From contig JAVCCK010000020.1 of assembly GCA_030765525.1 (NCBI GenBank), positions 124,001 to 188,000 of the forward strand: a stretch of DNA of 64,000 nt, read 5' to 3'. Below, piece by piece: positions 62,157 through 64,000 of the stretch. The notes under the pieces were generated by a model that saw only the letters and a list, made by a program, of their open reading frames with translations, was not told the DNA's origin and did not search any database. This DNA comes from Candidatus Lernaella stagnicola (GTDB lineage: Bacteria > Lernaellota > Lernaellaia > Lernaellales > Lernaellaceae). How positions within the stretch are numbered: the stretch's first letter is position 1; each line of letters opens with the position of its first letter. The translations under genes were made by a program, and so were the position numbers.

Positions 62157-63497
62157 GTGGCGATACATGGCGACCGACAGCCCAGGGTCTTGCTGGTAAA
62201 CCCCTGGATTCACGATTTCGCGGCCTTCGATTTTTGGGCGCGACCGCTCGGCTTGCTCGTGCTGGGCGCGGTGTTGGAAAAAGCCGGCGCGCCGGTCCGC
62301 CTGCTGGATCTAACCGACCCGGTGTCGCCGTTCTTGCCCGAGGCGGCAAAACCAAGGCGGTCTCGGCCGGGCGCCGGGAAATTCGCCGCGCAACGTATCC
62401 CGCAGCCTGCGCCCCTTCCGCATATCGAGCGGCATTATCGACGATATGGATTGCCGCCGGAAGCGGCGGACGCGGCAGCGGCGGAATTCGAGGTTCCCGA
62501 CGCCGTATTCGTAACTTCGATGATGACCTATTGGTATCCGGGCGTGGCAGAAACGATTTCCTGGATCAAGCGAACGTGGCCCGGTGTGCCGGTGGTGTTG
62601 GGCGGCGTCTACGCTACGTTGCTACCGGAGCACGCGGCCCGATCGACCGGGGCCGATGTCGTGGCGACCGGCGGGATCGAGCAATGTTGGAACCAAGTAA
62701 CTGATATTACGGGAATCTCTTACGATATTGGGAGCGAGACGCCGCCGGCGGCGCATCACCTCAATCCGACGGCGGATTCGGCGCCGTTGATTACCTCGCG
62801 CGGGTGCCCCTTCGATTGTCCGTATTGCGGCGTGAAGGTAATTTGCCGCGATTTCGTGGCCTACGATCCGCAGCGCGTCGAGGAGGAAGTGCGCCAAATC
62901 GTGTTGGATTTGGGAATCCACGACATCGGTATTGTCGACGACGCCTTCCTATTCAATACGTCGCGAGCGTTGGATATTCTGGATCGCATTGCCTCGTTGG
63001 AGACGCCGGTCCGATTGCACGCGGTGTCCGGGTTGTCGTGCCGTGGGCTCACGCCGGAAGTGGCGCGGGGCATGAAGAAAGCCGGTTTCGCGACGCTACG
63101 TGTCGGTTTGGAGACCAGCGACGCCGCGCGGCAGAGCGATTGGGGCGGGAAAGTAACGACCGATGAGTTCGAGGGCGCGATTGCCGCGCTACGTGAGGCC
63201 GGTTTCGCGGCGAATCAAATCGGTGTGTACGTGTTGGCGGGGGCTCCGGGGCAGACGCGGCAGGAAATCGAAACTTCCGTGGACACTGTGTTGGCCAGGG
63301 GAGTTCGCCCGCATTTGGCCGAGTATTCGCCGGTACCCGGTAGTCAGTGGTTTGAGGCCGCGCAGCGATCCTCACCCTACGATTTGGCGGAACCGTTGTT
63401 CCATAATCCGACCTTGATGCCTTGCGGGGGAGAGGAAATAACGCAGGCTGTGATGTGGGAAATCAAGAATCGAATCAACCAACAAGTCGCTAGGTGA
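62157..63497 (+). CDS. B12-binding-domain radical SAM protein
   Basis: About 446 residues. The N-terminal half (about 8-200) has the Rossmann-like layout of a cobalamin-binding domain (RVLLVNPWIHDFAAFDFWARP; VVLGGVYATLLPEHA), though the base-off His motif is not obvious. The radical SAM core has SRGCPFDCPYC (CX3CX2C, binding the 4Fe-4S cluster) and GLETSD and YVLAGAPGQT. Its substrate is unknown. The start is GTG 62157 with AAGGGAG seven bases upstream; TTG 62154 is possible. It overlaps the minus-strand receiver gene by 8 bp at its end. Confidence 0.85.
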   Translation: MAIHGDRQPRVLLVNPWIHDFAAFDFWARPLGLLVLGAVLEKAGAPVRLLDLTDPVSPFLPEAAKPRRSRPGAGKFAAQRIPQPAPLPHIERHYRRYGLPPEAADAAAAEFEVPDAVFVTSMMTYWYPGVAETISWIKRTWPGVPVVLGGVYATLLPEHAARSTGADVVATGGIEQCWNQVTDITGISYDIGSETPPAAHHLNPTADSAPLITSRGCPFDCPYCGVKVICRDFVAYDPQRVEEEVRQIVLDLGIHDIGIVDDAFLFNTSRALDILDRIASLETPVRLHAVSGLSCRGLTPEVARGMKKAGFATLRVGLETSDAARQSDWGGKVTTDEFEGAIAALREAGFAANQIGVYVLAGAPGQTRQEIETSVDTVLARGVRPHLAEYSPVPGSQWFEAAQRSSPYDLAEPLFHNPTLMPCGGEEITQAVMWEIKNRINQQVAR

Positions 63498-63870
63498 ACA
63501 ACTTTTCCAGCAACGCTTTGACCGACGTGAAATTGAACGGCTTGGGCAAGAATCCATCGAGATCCTCAGGGACTACGTTCTCCATGGACCCAAGTGGATA
63601 CCCGCTCGTAAGTACAAGTTTCGCGTTTGGAGCAAGCCGACGGCAACGTTCAATCATTTCGTGGCACAAGCTATCCGGCAGACGGTAATCCAGGATTATC
63701 AAGTCAATTTCCCGGCCTCGCGACTCCAACGCGTCAGTGGCATCGCTGCCGTTCGTTGCTACGGCGGCTGATCGGCCGAGCCGTTCGATCATGCGATGCA
63801 GGAGCGTGGCTAACATGGACTCGTCTTCGATTATCAAGACGCTTGGTTTGTCTCCCATGGCTGTCTCCAT
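63490..63870 (-). CDS. Stand-alone response-regulator receiver
   Basis: The 126-residue CheY-like protein has the acidic pair IIEDES, the phospho-acceptor Asp in LIILDYRLPD (about Asp 57), LTSGYPLG with the Ser/Thr switch, and Lys in FLPKPF. No output domain follows. An internal Met at residue 5 is possible. It ends over the radical SAM gene by 8 bp. A second receiver reads into it with a 15-bp gap. Confidence 0.9.
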   Translation of the reverse strand: METAMGDKPSVLIIEDESMLATLLHRMIERLGRSAAVATNGSDATDALESRGREIDLIILDYRLPDSLCHEMIERCRRLAPNAKLVLTSGYPLGSMENVVPEDLDGFLPKPFNFTSVKALLEKLFT

Positions 63871-63885
63871 AGGCCCTTCTTTTTT

Positions 63886-64000
63886 TTATTTACCTATGAG
63901 TTTTTCGATAACGACCCGAAGGGCATGGGCCTTAAAGGGTTTTACCAGGAATTCGTTGGCGCCGGATTCCATGGCGTTGGCTCGATGGTCTTTTTCCTCT
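63886..64000 (-). CDS. Second response-regulator receiver, C-terminal fragment cut by the window edge
   Basis: The frame entering from the right edge reads about 37 residues and ends at TAA (63886-63888). It ends GANEFLVKPFKAHALRVVIEKLIGK, with the conserved Lys-Pro-Phe and the last helix of a CheY-like fold. The rest, with the acceptor Asp, lies outside the window. It is upstream of the receiver gene at 63490-63870 in the same direction, so the two are probably one unit. Confidence 0.85.
   Translation of the reverse strand, partial: EEKDHRANAMESGANEFLVKPFKAHALRVVIEKLIGK

Overview
The window is a high-GC chromosomal segment from a Gram-negative, probably free-living bacterium. An outer-membrane barrel C-terminus, several lipobox lipoproteins, AsmA-like and single-span envelope proteins and a lipid-linked glycan locus point to a two-membrane envelope. 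Several exported proteins carry long poly-Asp linkers, a habit of some deltaproteobacterial-type lineages and related candidate phyla. The sequence does not fix the phylum. I see no insertion sequence, prophage, CRISPR array or replication origin.

Layout. 3-257 is the tail of an outer-membrane protein. 258-848 is a gene-free stretch with a 75-bp direct repeat, a canonical sigma-54 promoter and a strong hairpin, together a candidate small RNA gene. 849-6755 (minus strand) holds ftsK, RNase J, a PlsC-like acyltransferase and an SGNH hydrolase. 6785-10535 holds a second SGNH/TPR protein and a large polytopic membrane protein. 10644-18316 is a glycan locus: a sigma-54 activator without a receiver domain, a fused ATP-grasp/PHP/Cys-motif/GT4 protein, and three more glycosyltransferases. 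18323-26663 (minus) is pdxA-uvrA followed by two beta-propeller envelope proteins and a START-like protein. 26902-32562 holds an AsmA-like/GT51 transglycosylase, a lipoprotein, rlmI, an orphan and an MscS channel whose 3' end is probably disturbed by a G10 tract. 32164-35030 (minus) holds an NmrA-like reductase, YedK and a lipase lipoprotein. 35146-39821 holds a zinc-ribbon membrane protein, a sugar-nucleotide epimerase, a LarA-like racemase, tadA and two tRNA-Ser genes ending in a clear terminator. 39924-44597 is a tandem array of four paralogous, membrane-anchored proteins of unknown function. 44737-51028 holds a small Asp-rich secreted protein, a pyrophosphate-type phosphofructokinase, an FG-GAP lipoprotein and a transglutaminase-like protein. 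51143-59413 is a seven-gene polysaccharide operon (two GTs, flippase, O-antigen ligase, FemAB-like, DegT-like, deacetylase). The end holds an M20 peptidase, a Lys/Pro-rich membrane protein, a B12-binding-type radical SAM protein and two receiver proteins, the last cut by the window edge.

How it fits together. The two glycan loci supply complementary parts: the first has activation, glycosyl transfer and SGNH/membrane accessory proteins, the second has transfer, flipping, ligation and trimming. The best candidates for undescribed biology are the four-paralog array, the ATP-grasp/PHP/GT4 fusion, the sigma-54 small-RNA candidate, and the Asp-rich proteins with a Gly-Gly-Cys-Gly-Cys C-terminus.
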